10,344 bases of DNA, taken from contig JASHYS010000251.1 in NCBI GenBank assembly GCA_030042915.1, forward strand, positions 1 to 10,344, in the 5' to 3' direction. The DNA is from Acidobacteriaceae bacterium. GTDB lineage: Bacteria > Acidobacteriota > Terriglobia > Terriglobales > Acidobacteriaceae. Made by a program: the position numbers and the translations under genes. This document shows positions 1 to 5,938 of this stretch, one piece after another. A model generated the notes under the pieces. The model did no database searches. It was not told the DNA's origin and saw only the letters and a list, made by a program, of their open reading frames with translations. Each line of letters begins with the position of its first letter. The stretch's first letter is position 1.

Positions 1-184
1 GGCCCGACGCACCCGTCTCCCAAAAGTCTTCAGCGGTCATGCGCTCAAAATCCGCGCGTGAGGTTCCGAATTCGGGCCGGTGAAAGATTGGCTCGCGCGC
101 CGAGAGCTCGGCAAGCACGTCTTTCAGTTCCGCGGGAGTGCTCAGCGCCGGTTCCATGTTCAAACGATCCATGGGTATGAGCAT
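1..184 (-). CDS. DUF4440 / NTF2-like domain protein, N-terminal part, runs off the left edge
   Basis: A leftward frame is open from an ATG at 184 to the window edge, giving about 61 residues. In-frame alternative starts lie at 172 and 157. The visible protein contains the stretch REPIFHRPEFG followed by SRADFE and DFWETGASG, which I recognise from small DUF4440 (SnoaL/NTF2-like cone-fold) proteins; the rest of the domain is outside the window. Members are mostly of unknown function, so no substrate is proposed. An AGGGA about 7 nt upstream of the ATG at 184 can serve as ribosome binding site. A TTGACA lies on the minus strand at 217-222, but no good -10 accompanies it. The gene diverges from the HNH gene, with a 97-bp spacer. 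Identification is from memory of the family motif. Confidence 0.72.
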   Translation of the reverse strand, partial: MLIPMDRLNMEPALSTPAELKDVLAELSAREPIFHRPEFGTSRADFERMTAEDFWETGASG

Positions 185-281
185 AGCGTTTCCCTGCACA
201 GAAGCCGATCAAACCCTGTCAAAGAACACGAAGAAAAATTCCCGCCCGCTGGCTGGTGAGGGGCGTAGAATTCTTTCCAAT

Positions 282-989
282 ATGAACGAGCGTCTTGAGC
301 AGATTCGAAAGCTCCTGAGCGACATTGAACTGGAGATGCAATCAGGCGTTTCCACCGCCGGCCGGGATTTCTCCGCATTCGAGCTGCCCGAGATCATCCA
401 GGAGATCGTCGACGACCTGCAGCCGCAGCTTTCTCCCTACGATGCGGCTTTCTACTGGTTCCTCTTCCGCCACTCTATCGCCAAAGACGGCAATCCTCGT
501 CTTCGCGTCAGCACACGCCAATTGCGAACTGCCGTCGTCAAGTCTTCCTACTCGCAGCTCGACGAAAACCCCGTGTCGCTGGGCAAGGTGCAGGAAACGC
601 TGCGCGCCTTGGAAACCATCGGCGCCATCCGCCGTGAGGGCGAGCCCAACCGTGAGGGCACGCTCTACCGCGTCCTCATTCCCGACGAGATTGAAGCCTG
701 CCGCCGTTTCCGCGCCGAGCGCATGGCATTGGAGCCCAAGCTGAAGTTCCCGCGCTCCGGCGCCGACGACGACAACCTGCAGCAGCTCCGCGTCCAGGTC
801 TTCGAGCGCGACGGCTACGTTTGCCGCCATTGCCACAAGCAGCTCACTCGCTTCACAGCCACGGTAGACCCCATCCGGCCTATCGCTGAGGGCGGCGACT
901 ACAGCCTGGAAAACCTGGTGACGGCCTGCATGGATTGCCACGCAGGCCGGGGCCGGCGGGCGGTTGGGGACCTTCTCGTCGAGCAGTAA
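282..989 (+). CDS. HNH-type protein with winged-helix-like N-terminal region; catalytic His replaced
   Basis: A 235-residue protein. Residues 1-22 look helical. Residues 35-135 resemble a winged helix-turn-helix: a YWFLFRHSI helix, a VSLGKVQETLRALETIGAI recognition-helix-like stretch, and a basic wing ending in GTLYRVLIP. Residues 173-225 form an HNH module with zinc-ligand pairs CRHC (181-184) and CMDCH (216-220), a GG (204-205) and NL (211-212). The usual core reads V-D-H-I-x-P; here it is V-D-P-I-R-P, so the expected general-base His is Pro197 (CCC at 870-872, one base from CAC). DNA binding is inferred; cleavage is doubtful. The frame is open back to 138, but I prefer ATG 282: the upstream extension looks non-coding and overlaps the divergent DUF4440 gene. 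There is no good Shine-Dalgarno; TAGAAT at 266-271 may be a -10 box giving a near-leaderless transcript. Confidence 0.8.
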   Translation: MNERLEQIRKLLSDIELEMQSGVSTAGRDFSAFELPEIIQEIVDDLQPQLSPYDAAFYWFLFRHSIAKDGNPRLRVSTRQLRTAVVKSSYSQLDENPVSLGKVQETLRALETIGAIRREGEPNREGTLYRVLIPDEIEACRRFRAERMALEPKLKFPRSGADDDNLQQLRVQVFERDGYVCRHCHKQLTRFTATVDPIRPIAEGGDYSLENLVTACMDCHAGRGRRAVGDLLVEQ

Positions 990-1138
990 GGTTCGTCCAT
1001 CTTGCTCTCTCGACGGCCCACCTCAGGGCTCAGATTGAGCGCCGTTTCAGTTTGAAGCTGTCATCCTGAGAGAGACTTGAACGATGCTTGACGCGCCATT
1101 CATCATGGGCAAGAGTTGCTCAGTGGGAGGGGCATAAG
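990..1138. other. Intergenic spacer with partial copy of the GTCATCCTGAG repeat
   Basis: No gene is seen. The 11-mer GTCATCCTGAG at 1060-1070 matches exactly the 11-mer at 9491-9501 inside the structured repeat near the right end, but the flanks differ, so this may be a fragment of that repeat. A small stem (GCTCA at 1028-1032 with TGAGC at 1036-1040, 3-nt loop) lies after the HNH gene but has no following T-run, so I do not call it a terminator. The ribosome binding site of the next gene (GGGAGGGG, 1125-1132) ends the spacer. Confidence 0.4.
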
Positions 1139-1588
1139 ATGGCTCCGCAGTTTGCACTGCAGGTCTATTGCCCACGGAAGCATTGCGCAACCTCCATGTT
1201 GCTCTTCCTTCCCAACGCTGCGGTTCAACCTCTTGGTCCAGGTGGTGCATTCGTCTCATTTCCGCCACTGGCCGTTCTGTGTCCCAGGTGCAGGCGAGTT
1301 TCGGTTCACTCCGAGGCACACCAGCGATGCCAGGTATCGCCGGACCAAACTGCAGTTGAAGCTGGGCTAGTCACAGTGTCCTGCGAAGAAGATGCCTGCG
1401 GCGCGGGAGTCAACGTTTACGTGCCCACTCAAGCCAGGAAGTTTATCTCCGTTTTGCGGACATGGACTTTTGGAAGCGGCGCGCTCTGCGCCAACGGGCA
1501 CAAAGCGACCCGGCCGCCCTTTGTCCTGCGCTGGACCATGTCTCCCCCCGTCTTGCGCGAGAGCCCTGCCGATCACGTTGGGCTTTGA
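1139..1588 (+). CDS. Hypothetical Cys-rich protein with two putative zinc-ribbon units
   Basis: A 149-residue protein that I cannot assign to a named family. Its ATG at 1139 has a strong Shine-Dalgarno (GGGAGGGG, 1125-1132) 6 nt upstream, which favours it over the in-frame codon at 1088. Cysteines come in an ordered double pattern: C11-x4-C16 paired with C48-x2-C51, then C82-x4-C87 paired with C117 and possibly H121 (C-x-N-G-H). This looks like two zinc-ribbon-type knuckle pairs in tandem. No membrane segment or signal peptide is evident. It ends 8 bp before the stop of the convergent thioesterase gene. The RBS and Cys spacing support coding; absence of a recognised family limits confidence. 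A small metal-binding or redox-sensing protein is a guess only. Confidence 0.6.
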   Translation: MAPQFALQVYCPRKHCATSMLLFLPNAAVQPLGPGGAFVSFPPLAVLCPRCRRVSVHSEAHQRCQVSPDQTAVEAGLVTVSCEEDACGAGVNVYVPTQARKFISVLRTWTFGSGALCANGHKATRPPFVLRWTMSPPVLRESPADHVGL

Positions 1589-1596
1589 CCCAAGCT

Positions 1597-2025
1597 CTAT
1601 TCTTCCGCCATCAGCTTGCGCAGCGCCGCCTCATACTTTTCCGGCAGCGGCTTGCGCCGCAGTTTGTCATCGCACACCACGTGCACCGTCTCGCCCTCGG
1701 CCAGCAGCTGCCGCTCTTTCCCCTTTTGGTTGGGTTTGCGGTAAATCTGGTAGGCAAACTTGAGCACCGTGCCGCGCAGCAGGGCGGGCCGCGTCTCAAT
1801 CAGGATTTCATCGTCATAGCGGGCCGGCGCACGGTAGCGGCAGCGCGCCTCAATCACCGGCAGAATGCAGCCGTGCTCGCTTTCCAGCCGGCTATAGGCC
1901 ATACCCATCGAGCGGAGCAATTCCACGCGGCCCAGCTCGAACCAGACCAGGTAATTGGCGTAGTACACAATCCCCATCTGGTCGGTTTCGGCATACCGCA
2001 CCCGCACCTCGGTCGTGACTGCCAT
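1597..2025 (-). CDS. ybgC: Acyl-CoA thioesterase, hot-dog fold (YbgC/4HBT family)
   Basis: A 142-residue hot-dog fold protein of normal length for the 4HBT/YbgC family, which hydrolyses acyl-CoA (or acyl-ACP) thioesters in the cytoplasm. The hallmark is at the N-terminus: VRYAETDQMGIVYYANYLVW, with Asp15 at the position of the catalytic Asp in YbgC, followed by FELGRVELLR. I chose ATG 2025, preceded by GGAG five nt upstream; an upstream in-frame ATG at 2043 would add six residues and has no better RBS. It lies downstream of rseP on the same strand across a 120-bp spacer full of GGGATTAGGG-type repeats, so cotranscription is uncertain. No tol-pal genes are in the window, so a Tol-Pal link is not supported. 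The substrate cannot be read from sequence. Confidence 0.88.
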   Translation of the reverse strand: MAVTTEVRVRYAETDQMGIVYYANYLVWFELGRVELLRSMGMAYSRLESEHGCILPVIEARCRYRAPARYDDEILIETRPALLRGTVLKFAYQIYRKPNQKGKERQLLAEGETVHVVCDDKLRRKPLPEKYEAALRKLMAEE

Positions 2026-2048
2026 GGATTCTCCAAGCTTCATGGGTC

Positions 2049-2148
2049 GGGGATTAGGGCTTCAGGGATCAGGACGAGTCGGAGCAATCAGAACGCAGCG
2101 CAACCACGGCGACTGTTCCCTGTTCCCTAATCCCTATTCCCTGCTTTA
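2049..2148 (-). repeat. 7-bp tandem repeat with G-quadruplex motif and facing inverted copy, after rseP
   Basis: On the plus strand, 2116-2143 is four 7-bp units of the form [T/A]TCCCT[G/A]. On the minus (mRNA) strand this is GGG-N4-GGG-N4-GGG-N4-GGG (2141 to 2118), a perfect G-quadruplex motif that begins a few nt after the rseP stop. Facing it, 2050-2059 (GGGATTAGGG) is an exact inverted match to 2125-2134, and 2064-2068 (AGGGA) pairs with 2117-2121, so the transcript could instead fold into an imperfect hairpin of 10 plus 5 bp. A close copy of the tandem part lies at 9751-9787. A 3'-end or attenuation role is inference. Confidence 0.6.
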
Positions 2149-3507
2149 CGGCTTGACGGCGTGCGTGAACAGCCCCAGCTTGCTCACGTCGTTAAAGAGC
2201 ACGAAAACAAAGAAGACCATCAGTACCACAAAGGCGGCCTGGTAGATCCGTTCCTTGATGGCCATGCTGATGTCGTGCCGCATCACGCTCTCGATCAGCA
2301 GCAGCAGAATCATGCCGCCGTCGAGTATCGGAAACGGAAGCAGGTTGAGCATGCCCAATTGCAGGCTGATCTCACTAGCCAGCACAAACTTCGGCTGCCA
2401 GCCATCCATCTCCGCCGCTTCGCCCGCTACCTGTGCAATTCCCACCGGCCCCATCAGCTGCCTCACCGAGAGCCGGTTCGTAAACAACCGGTCCAGCACT
2501 TCCACCACTAGCAACGCATTGTTCTCGGTGAACGCCGTCGACTTGTTCCATGCTGCGGGCAACGATAGCGGATTCTTGCGGATGGGTACGGGCTGCGCCA
2601 GAAAGCCCAACAACCATCGCGTATCCATCTTCTCGGGCGTCGCTGTCAACGGCAGCGTGGCTCCATTGCGGAGCACTGTCAGCGCCAGCGGCTTACCTTC
2701 TTCCCACTGCATGTAGGCCACCAAGGTGCCCACCGTGTGGAAGGCGTGGCCATCAACGCTCTCGATGGCGTCGCCTGCGCGCAACCCGGCGTGATCAGCG
2801 GGCGTGCCCGGCTGCACCTGCGCCACGGCAATCGCGCCCAGCAGGTACTGCGGCGAGATTCCCGCATCGCTCAAATCGAAGGCATCGCTCTTGGCGCTCG
2901 ACGGAATGCGCAGGCTCAACTTCAGCGTCTGTCCGCTGCGCTCCACCGTCAACGGCACCATCTGGTTGGCATTCAACCGGCAGTGGTCGTACACCACTTC
3001 CCAGTCGGGATGATCGATACCATCAAATCTTGTAATAACGTCGCCCGTTTGCATCCCAGCCACAGCCGCCGCCGAACCTGGAGTTACCCACTCCACAGTT
3101 GTCGATTTCAGCGTGCCCGCGGGAACCTCATTGATCCAGCCGAAGTAAAAAACCATCAGCGCCATGGCCAGCGCAAAATTGGCCGTGGGACCGGCCAGGC
3201 CGATCAGCATGCGCTGCCAGCGCGGATGCGATGTAAAAGCCCGTGGATCCTCGGCGGCATTCTCAGCCGCTTCCTCGCCTGGATTCTCGCCCGTCATCTT
3301 GACGAAACCGCCCAGCGGCAGCAGGCAGACCTTGTAGTCCGTCTCACCATACTTGAATCCGAACAGCCGCGGTCCGAAGCCGAACGAAAACGCCTCTACG
3401 CGCACTCCACAAAGCTTGGCCACAATGAAGTGCCCGAACTCGTGCACCACCACCATCACACCGATAAGCACGATGAAGGCTGCCGCAGAAACCAGGAATT
3501 GATGCAT
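2146..3507 (-). CDS. rseP: RIP metalloprotease RseP (site-2 protease family), two PDZ domains
   Basis: A 453-residue inner-membrane zinc protease of normal length. It cleaves membrane-embedded substrates within the bilayer, classically the anti-sigma factor RseA after a first cut by DegS; no anti-sigma gene is in the window, so the local substrate is unknown. Seen: membrane segment 1 with the zinc motif HEFGH (H22, E23, H26), the conserved SFGFGPRLFGF and PLGGFVKM stretches, GPTANF at 106-111, PDZ 1 about 135-200, PDZ 2 about 222-290, and the third-ligand motif NLLPFPILDGG with Asp396, then a C-terminal membrane helix. ATG 3507 places HExxH correctly near the N-terminus. AAGGAAG is about 11 nt upstream. 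It follows dxr by 76 bp, the usual neighbour order. The TAA stop lies inside a repeat also found at 9751-9787. Confidence 0.96.
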   Translation of the reverse strand: MHQFLVSAAAFIVLIGVMVVVHEFGHFIVAKLCGVRVEAFSFGFGPRLFGFKYGETDYKVCLLPLGGFVKMTGENPGEEAAENAAEDPRAFTSHPRWQRMLIGLAGPTANFALAMALMVFYFGWINEVPAGTLKSTTVEWVTPGSAAAVAGMQTGDVITRFDGIDHPDWEVVYDHCRLNANQMVPLTVERSGQTLKLSLRIPSSAKSDAFDLSDAGISPQYLLGAIAVAQVQPGTPADHAGLRAGDAIESVDGHAFHTVGTLVAYMQWEEGKPLALTVLRNGATLPLTATPEKMDTRWLLGFLAQPVPIRKNPLSLPAAWNKSTAFTENNALLVVEVLDRLFTNRLSVRQLMGPVGIAQVAGEAAEMDGWQPKFVLASEISLQLGMLNLLPFPILDGGMILLLLIESVMRHDISMAIKERIYQAAFVVLMVFFVFVLFNDVSKLGLFTHAVKP

Positions 3508-3583
3508 AAATATCGGATCTTCCTTTTGGAATGTACTCAGGATATTTCAGGTCTCGATGCTTCAGACGCGGGGGACGTCGTCT
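3508..3583 (-). promoter_or_regulatory. dxr-rseP spacer with stem-loop around the rseP ribosome binding site
   Basis: In the rseP mRNA, a 7-bp A/T-rich inverted repeat (AAATATC at 3508-3514 with GATATTT at 3541-3547) ends directly at the rseP ATG. The loop carries the likely Shine-Dalgarno AAGGAAG, itself in a small TTCC-AAAA-GGAA hairpin. This could limit rseP translation, but the stem is weak and may be chance. Confidence 0.25.
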
Positions 3584-4753
3584 TTACGCGGTTACCGCCG
3601 TTTCAATCAACCTCCAGGCTTTTTCCCGTGCTTCCCGGTCGGCGGCAAGCACCTCCAGGATGGTTCCGGGGTGCGCCTCCGGGGTCGCCGCGAGCACCTG
3701 TTCAATTGTACGCGGGATGCCGGTAAAGGGTATACGTCGTTCGAGGAATGCACCCACGGCCACTTCGTCAGCCGCGTTCAGGGCGATGCAATGTGTGCCT
3801 CCCTTTTGCGCCGCTTCAAAGGCCAGCCGCAAGCAAGGGAAGCGCTTAAAATCCGGCGCCTCGAAATCCAGCTCCCGCAGCCCCGCCAGATCGAAGGTCA
3901 GGTTCGACTTCGGCCGCTCCGGCCAGGCCAGCGCATACAGAATCGGTAACCGCATGTCGGTTACCGAAATTTGCGCCAGAATTGACCCGTCCACGTATTC
4001 CACCATCGAGTGCACCGTCGATTGGGGATGAATCGTCACTCTCACCTGATCGGCTGTCACGTCGAAAAGCCGGCAGGCCTCAATCACCTCCAGCCCTTTG
4101 TTCAGCATGGTGGCCGAATCAATTGTGATGCGCCGCCCCATCACCCAAGTGGGATGCTTGAGAGCTTGCTCCGGCGTGATGCTCGCGAATTGCTCCAGCG
4201 GAAGCTTGCGAAACGGTCCGCCCGAGGCCGTCAGCCAGATGGTCTTCACCTCGCTGTGCGCGCCCACCCGCAGGCACTGGTGCACCGCATTGTGCTCGCT
4301 ATCGATGGGCAGGATGGGAACTTTGCGCTCGCGCGCCGCAGCCGTCAGAATCTCACCTGCCGCCACCATACATTCCTTGTTGGCCAGCCCCACCGGTTTT
4401 CCGGCCAGAATCGCCGCGTGCGTCGCCTCCAGCCCGGCCACGCCCACAATCGCCGACACCACAAAGTCCACTTCCGGCAGCGTGGAACACGTCACGGTGC
4501 CGGCGGTTCCATGCACCACCTCGATGCCCGTCACTCCCCCCTGGCGCAGACGCGCACTCAATTTCCCCGCCAGTTCCTCAGTGGCCATCGAAACCACGCG
4601 CGGCCGCCAGCGCACCGCCTGCGCAAAGGCCTCGTCCACGTTCCGCCCAGCTGCCAGCGCCGCAACAGAGAAACGCTCAGGAAATTGCTCCACGATGGAA
4701 AGGGTGCTCTGCCCGATGGAGCCTGTCGAACCGAGAATGGCGAGTCGCTTCAA
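3584..4753 (-). CDS. dxr: 1-deoxy-D-xylulose 5-phosphate reductoisomerase
   Basis: A 389-residue enzyme of normal length that converts DXP to 2-C-methyl-D-erythritol 4-phosphate with NADPH, the committed step of the MEP isoprenoid pathway (cytoplasm). Seen: the NADPH loop GSTGSIG at 8-14; LANKE at 123-127; metal-ligand motif PIDSEHNA with D151 and E153; TASGGPFR at 175-182; HPTWVMGRRITIDSATMLNKG followed by E222, the third metal ligand; and IHPQSTVHSMVEY in the C-terminal half. The start is TTG (4751-4753), set by AGGGG about 5 nt upstream and by the Rossmann motif beginning right after MKRLAIL. A TTG start may lower translation relative to neighbours. It follows cdsA (157-bp gap) and precedes rseP (76 bp); the MEP product feeds the UppS substrates made elsewhere. 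Confidence 0.96.
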   Translation of the reverse strand: MKRLAILGSTGSIGQSTLSIVEQFPERFSVAALAAGRNVDEAFAQAVRWRPRVVSMATEELAGKLSARLRQGGVTGIEVVHGTAGTVTCSTLPEVDFVVSAIVGVAGLEATHAAILAGKPVGLANKECMVAAGEILTAAARERKVPILPIDSEHNAVHQCLRVGAHSEVKTIWLTASGGPFRKLPLEQFASITPEQALKHPTWVMGRRITIDSATMLNKGLEVIEACRLFDVTADQVRVTIHPQSTVHSMVEYVDGSILAQISVTDMRLPILYALAWPERPKSNLTFDLAGLRELDFEAPDFKRFPCLRLAFEAAQKGGTHCIALNAADEVAVGAFLERRIPFTGIPRTIEQVLAATPEAHPGTILEVLAADREAREKAWRLIETAVTA

Positions 4754-4910
4754 TTCCGCCCCTGGCTGCTAGCTTCCAGCTACTAGCCCACGCAAACTGC
4801 AAGAGACTAGGATTTCACACTCCGCGCCCTTTTCATCTGGCGCAGCCCGGCGAGCAACGGACCGGGCGCTCCGGGCCGCTTGCTAGAAGCTAAGGGCTGG
4901 TGGCTTGCAG
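4754..4910. repeat. cdsA-dxr spacer with CTAGC/AGCTT low-complexity words and a GC-rich stem
   Basis: Both ends carry words such as GCTAGCTTCCAGCTACTAGC (4767-4786) and GCTAGAAGCTAAGGGCTGG (4882-4900), related to words at 9724-9750. Between them GCCCGG (4845-4850) pairs with CCGGGC (4862-4867) across an 11-nt loop, with no T-run after it in the minus direction. No gene is seen. The words resemble decayed intergenic repeats. Confidence 0.4.
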
Positions 4911-5774
4911 TCAAAACCTCTGGTGAATTACCTGCGCATACCACAGCACCGGAGCGGCCAGCAACACTGCGTCGATGCGGTCCAGCACGCCGCCATGGCC
5001 GGGTAGCAAGTCGCCCGAGTCCTTCACTCCCGCCGACCGTTTCAGCGCCGACTCGGCCAGGTCACCGATCTGTCCGGCCACGTTCAGCACCGCGGCCAGC
5101 ACCAGCCAATACCAAAGCTCGTCGGGATACGACAACACCGCCGCCGGGCACACTCGCTCTAGCCACGCAACCACCGCTGAGTCCCATGGCTTCTGCAACA
5201 AAGCGGCCAGCCCCACGAGCGCCGCCGCAATCAGGATGCTCCCCGCCACTGAAGCGATGGCTCCCTCCCAGCTTTTACTCGGACTCACCGTGGGCGCCAG
5301 CCGGTGGCGCCCCCACGTGCGGCCAACGTAGTAGGCCGCGGTGTCTCCGGCCCACACCACGCACAACACCAACATCACCAGCGAGGAACCGTCGGGCTGC
5401 TCGCGCAGCGAAGGCAGCGCCAGCAACGTCAAGCCCGTATAGAGCAAGCAGAAGATCGATGCCGAGGCATTGGCGATCGTCTCCTCAACACGCATGAACA
5501 GGGTGCAATACACCAGCAGCCCCAGACCCAGGATGCCGAATACAGCCGGAGTCAGGTCAGGCCACTCGAAATCGACCGCAAACAGCGCCACCAGGGCCAG
5601 CAGCGTGGCTATCTGCGGCGGATTCGCCCCACAGCGCCGCGTCAGGTTCAGATATTCCCACCCCGCCAGCACCGCAACCCCGGCCACCACCAGCAAAAAC
5701 AGCCAGCGGGGTCCCAGAAAAACCAGAAGCAAGGCCAGCGGAATCAGGACCAACGCTGTCAGGACTCTTTTCAT
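4911..5774 (-). CDS. cdsA: Phosphatidate cytidylyltransferase (CDP-diglyceride synthase)
   Basis: A 287-residue polytopic membrane enzyme that joins CTP and phosphatidic acid to give CDP-diacylglycerol, the branch-point precursor of bacterial phospholipids. The C-terminal signature matches the family pattern fully: S-A-L-K-R-x4-K-D-x-G-D-L-L-P-G-H-G-G-V-L-D-R-I-D (residues 242-268), the nucleotide- and metal-binding region. Also seen are AGDTAAYYVGR (142-152) and SPSKSWEG (164-171). Multiple hydrophobic stretches (5-40, 55-95, 105-122, 131-150, 173-193, 221-235, 266-283) fit the usual membrane topology. ATG 5774 starts directly at the first membrane helix, as in homologues, though no clear Shine-Dalgarno precedes it. 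It sits between uppS (164-bp gap) and dxr, the common order. Confidence 0.95.
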   Translation of the reverse strand: MKRVLTALVLIPLALLLVFLGPRWLFLLVVAGVAVLAGWEYLNLTRRCGANPPQIATLLALVALFAVDFEWPDLTPAVFGILGLGLLVYCTLFMRVEETIANASASIFCLLYTGLTLLALPSLREQPDGSSLVMLVLCVVWAGDTAAYYVGRTWGRHRLAPTVSPSKSWEGAIASVAGSILIAAALVGLAALLQKPWDSAVVAWLERVCPAAVLSYPDELWYWLVLAAVLNVAGQIGDLAESALKRSAGVKDSGDLLPGHGGVLDRIDAVLLAAPVLWYAQVIHQRF

Positions 5775-5938
5775 TCACGGTTGAGAATACACTGCCGGAC
5801 CAGAGAGCCACTGTTACTAAAGGGCTTCTCATTTGGTTCATCACGCATTCCGCGCCGGCAAGCAGGTGCTCGCCACATCGGATCTCATTTCACAGTTTCG
5901 TTTCGCGAAAGCGATATCGGCCAACCACGCCTGCTTGG
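5775..5938. other. uppS-cdsA spacer, no gene seen, short palindromes
   Basis: This 164-bp spacer holds a quasi-palindrome (5858-5873, GCAAGCA/TGCTCGC around GG), the palindrome TTTCGCGAAA (5901-5910), and a 5-bp repeat (GCCAA 5920-5924 with TTGGC 5935-5939) spanning the uppS stop. No T-run follows any of these leftward, so I do not call a terminator. A TATTCT lies 9 nt before the cdsA ATG, but I see no matching -35. A separate cdsA promoter is possible. Confidence 0.3.

Noticed and set aside
217..222. Perfect TTGACA on the minus strand ahead of the DUF4440 gene
   Set aside because: At 16-18 bp spacing there is no acceptable -10 (GTGCAG at 17 bp), so a promoter is not called.
342..941. Long open frame antisense to the HNH gene (about 199 codons)
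   Set aside because: It lies wholly opposite the HNH frame, shows no recognisable motif, and long antisense frames are expected in GC-rich coding DNA.
2116..2143. Heptamer CCCTAAT-type repeats as a telomere-like or CRISPR-like array
   Set aside because: There are only four degenerate 7-bp units without spacers, in a bacterial gene gap; telomere or CRISPR identity has no support.
2737..3726. Rightward open frame of about 329 codons opposite rseP and the end of dxr
   Set aside because: It runs across two well-supported leftward genes, is rich in Arg/His/Gln as typical of antisense frames, and has no domain signature.
4845..4867. GC-rich stem-loop in the cdsA-dxr spacer as a terminator
   Set aside because: No T-run follows on either strand, the loop is 11 nt, and termination here would separate dxr from its conserved block.
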